From Candidatus Nitrosopumilus sp. (lineage in GTDB: Archaea; Thermoproteota; Nitrososphaeria; Nitrososphaerales; Nitrosopumilaceae), in the NCBI GenBank assembly GCA_030637455.1, contig DAOWGL010000041.1, positions 1 to 7,703 of the forward strand: a DNA stretch of 7,703 nucleotides, in the 5' to 3' direction. The position numbers were made by a program, and so were the translations under genes. Shown one piece after another: positions 6,838-7,703 of the stretch. Under the pieces are notes generated by a model that worked only from the letters and a program-made list of their open reading frames with translations, had not been told where the DNA came from and did no database searches. Position 1 is the stretch's first letter. Each line of letters opens with the position of its first letter.

Positions 6838-7703
6838 ATATAGATAAACTAAAACTTTCAGAATCTGCAATTGAATTTCTCAAATCACAAGGTTACACAA
6901 AATTATACCCTCCACAAGCTGATAGTGTAAAGTCTGGATTACTAGATGGACAAAGCATTCTAGTATCGGCCCCTACTGCAAGTGGAAAAACTTTGATTGC
7001 AATGCTTGCAATGTTGAGTTATTTATCAAATAACAAAGGGAAGGTGATCTATCTTAGTCCATTACGTGCACTAGCTGCTGAAAAGTTTACAGAATTTAAA
7101 AAATTAGAAAAAGTTGCTCTAGGCAATAAAGTAAAGGTTGCAATATCTACAGGTGATTTTGAAAATATTGAAAAAAACTTGGAAAAAAGTAATGTGTTGA
7201 TTTTAACAAACGAAAAAATGGATTCTATAATTAGACATGGTGCTGAATGGGTTGATGAAATTGGTTTAGTAATATCTGATGAAGTTCATCTGATTGGAGA
7301 TGAGAACAGAGGCCCAACTCTTGAGATGATTCTTACACAACTCAAACAATTAGAAACAAAACCTCAGATTGTAGGTCTTAGTGCAACAATTACAAATTCT
7401 GATGAGATTGCAGACTGGCTTGAATGTAAATTAGTAAAAAATGACTGGAGACCTGTTCCACTTTATGAAGGAGTTTGTGATGAAGGTCAAGTTACAATGA
7501 GTGATGGTAAAACCTTTGAAGTTGAGCGTAGTTTGATGGGGACTCCTATTGATTTAGGCGTGCAATCAGTACATCAAGGAGGCCAATCTCTAGTTTTTGC
7601 AGAAACTAGAACTCGATCAAAATCTCTTGCAACAAAAGCAGCAGATGCAATATTTCAGATATTAGAAAAAAAAGAAATTACAGAATTAGAAAAAACATCA
7701 AAA
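6834..7703 (+). CDS. hel308: Hel308-type DNA repair helicase, 3'-truncated by window edge
   Basis: Hel308 is an SF2 Ski2-like 3'-5' helicase that acts on stalled replication forks and recombination intermediates. The first 290 residues are visible of about 700 usual for the family. Motifs in order are a Q-motif-like LYPPQADSV (24-32), motif I APTASGKT (46-53), motif Ia SPLRALAAEK (75-84), motif Ib TNEKMDS (125-131), motif II DEVHLIGDENRGPTLE (149-164), motif III LSATI (182-186), and motif IV VFAETR near the edge. The DEVH followed by RGPTLE, and the ATI-x-N turn, are more like Hel308 than other Ski2-like archaeal helicases, though the C-terminal ratchet domains are out of view. Its ATG overlaps the mcm TGA as ATGA, with no clear Shine-Dalgarno sequence, so translation is probably coupled to MCM. 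Confidence 0.88.
   Translation, partial: MNIDKLKLSESAIEFLKSQGYTKLYPPQADSVKSGLLDGQSILVSAPTASGKTLIAMLAMLSYLSNNKGKVIYLSPLRALAAEKFTEFKKLEKVALGNKVKVAISTGDFENIEKNLEKSNVLILTNEKMDSIIRHGAEWVDEIGLVISDEVHLIGDENRGPTLEMILTQLKQLETKPQIVGLSATITNSDEIADWLECKLVKNDWRPVPLYEGVCDEGQVTMSDGKTFEVERSLMGTPIDLGVQSVHQGGQSLVFAETRTRSKSLATKAADAIFQILEKKEITELEKTSK

Overview
The window reads as AT-rich core chromosome of an ammonia-oxidising-type Thaumarchaeon (Nitrososphaeria, Nitrosopumilus-like). The archaeal assignment is firm: it rests on a GINS protein, MCM, clamp-loader small subunit, aIF6, a Hel308-type helicase, TATA-driven leaderless genes and a tRNA-Ser gene without encoded CCA. The narrower assignment is an inference from gene content, base composition and the tandem long zinc-type ferredoxins. 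I see no mobile element, CRISPR array, prophage or defence island.

Layout. (1) 3-998, plus: 3' part of hisS, cut by the window edge. (2) 979-1644, minus: aIF6, converging on hisS and overlapping it tail-to-tail by 20 bases. (3) 1645-1773: divergent intergenic region with an inverted-repeat cluster and the first ferredoxin's TATA box. (4) 1774-2283 and 2389-2937, plus: two paralogous dicluster ferredoxins, each with its own near-identical TATA element about 30 bases before the ATG and a T-rich tail, so they look like two separate leaderless transcripts. (5) 3011-3094, plus: tRNA-Ser(UGA) with a long variable arm, ending 3 bases before the stop of the convergent rfcS. (6) 3098-4048, minus: clamp-loader small subunit. 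(7) 4239 to the right edge, plus: a tight replication operon of a GINS subunit (Gins23-type domain order), MCM and a Hel308-type helicase, with overlapping junctions.

Working together: GINS and MCM are two parts of the archaeal CMG replicative helicase, Hel308 handles stalled forks, and RfcS, read divergently from the same intergenic region, loads the sliding clamp. HisRS, aIF6 and tRNA-Ser serve translation. The ferredoxins are soluble electron carriers.

The most interesting material is in the ferredoxin pair. The paralogs have kept different subsets of the zinc ligands known from Sulfolobus ferredoxin, and they differ at the Asp/Ala position that tunes the first Fe-S cluster, yet they share a stretch of identical DNA. 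I also note a possible 22-codon leaderless upstream ORF before GINS and a symmetrical motif cluster between aIF6 and the first ferredoxin. I found no clearly new multi-gene system; most of the window is conserved housekeeping DNA.
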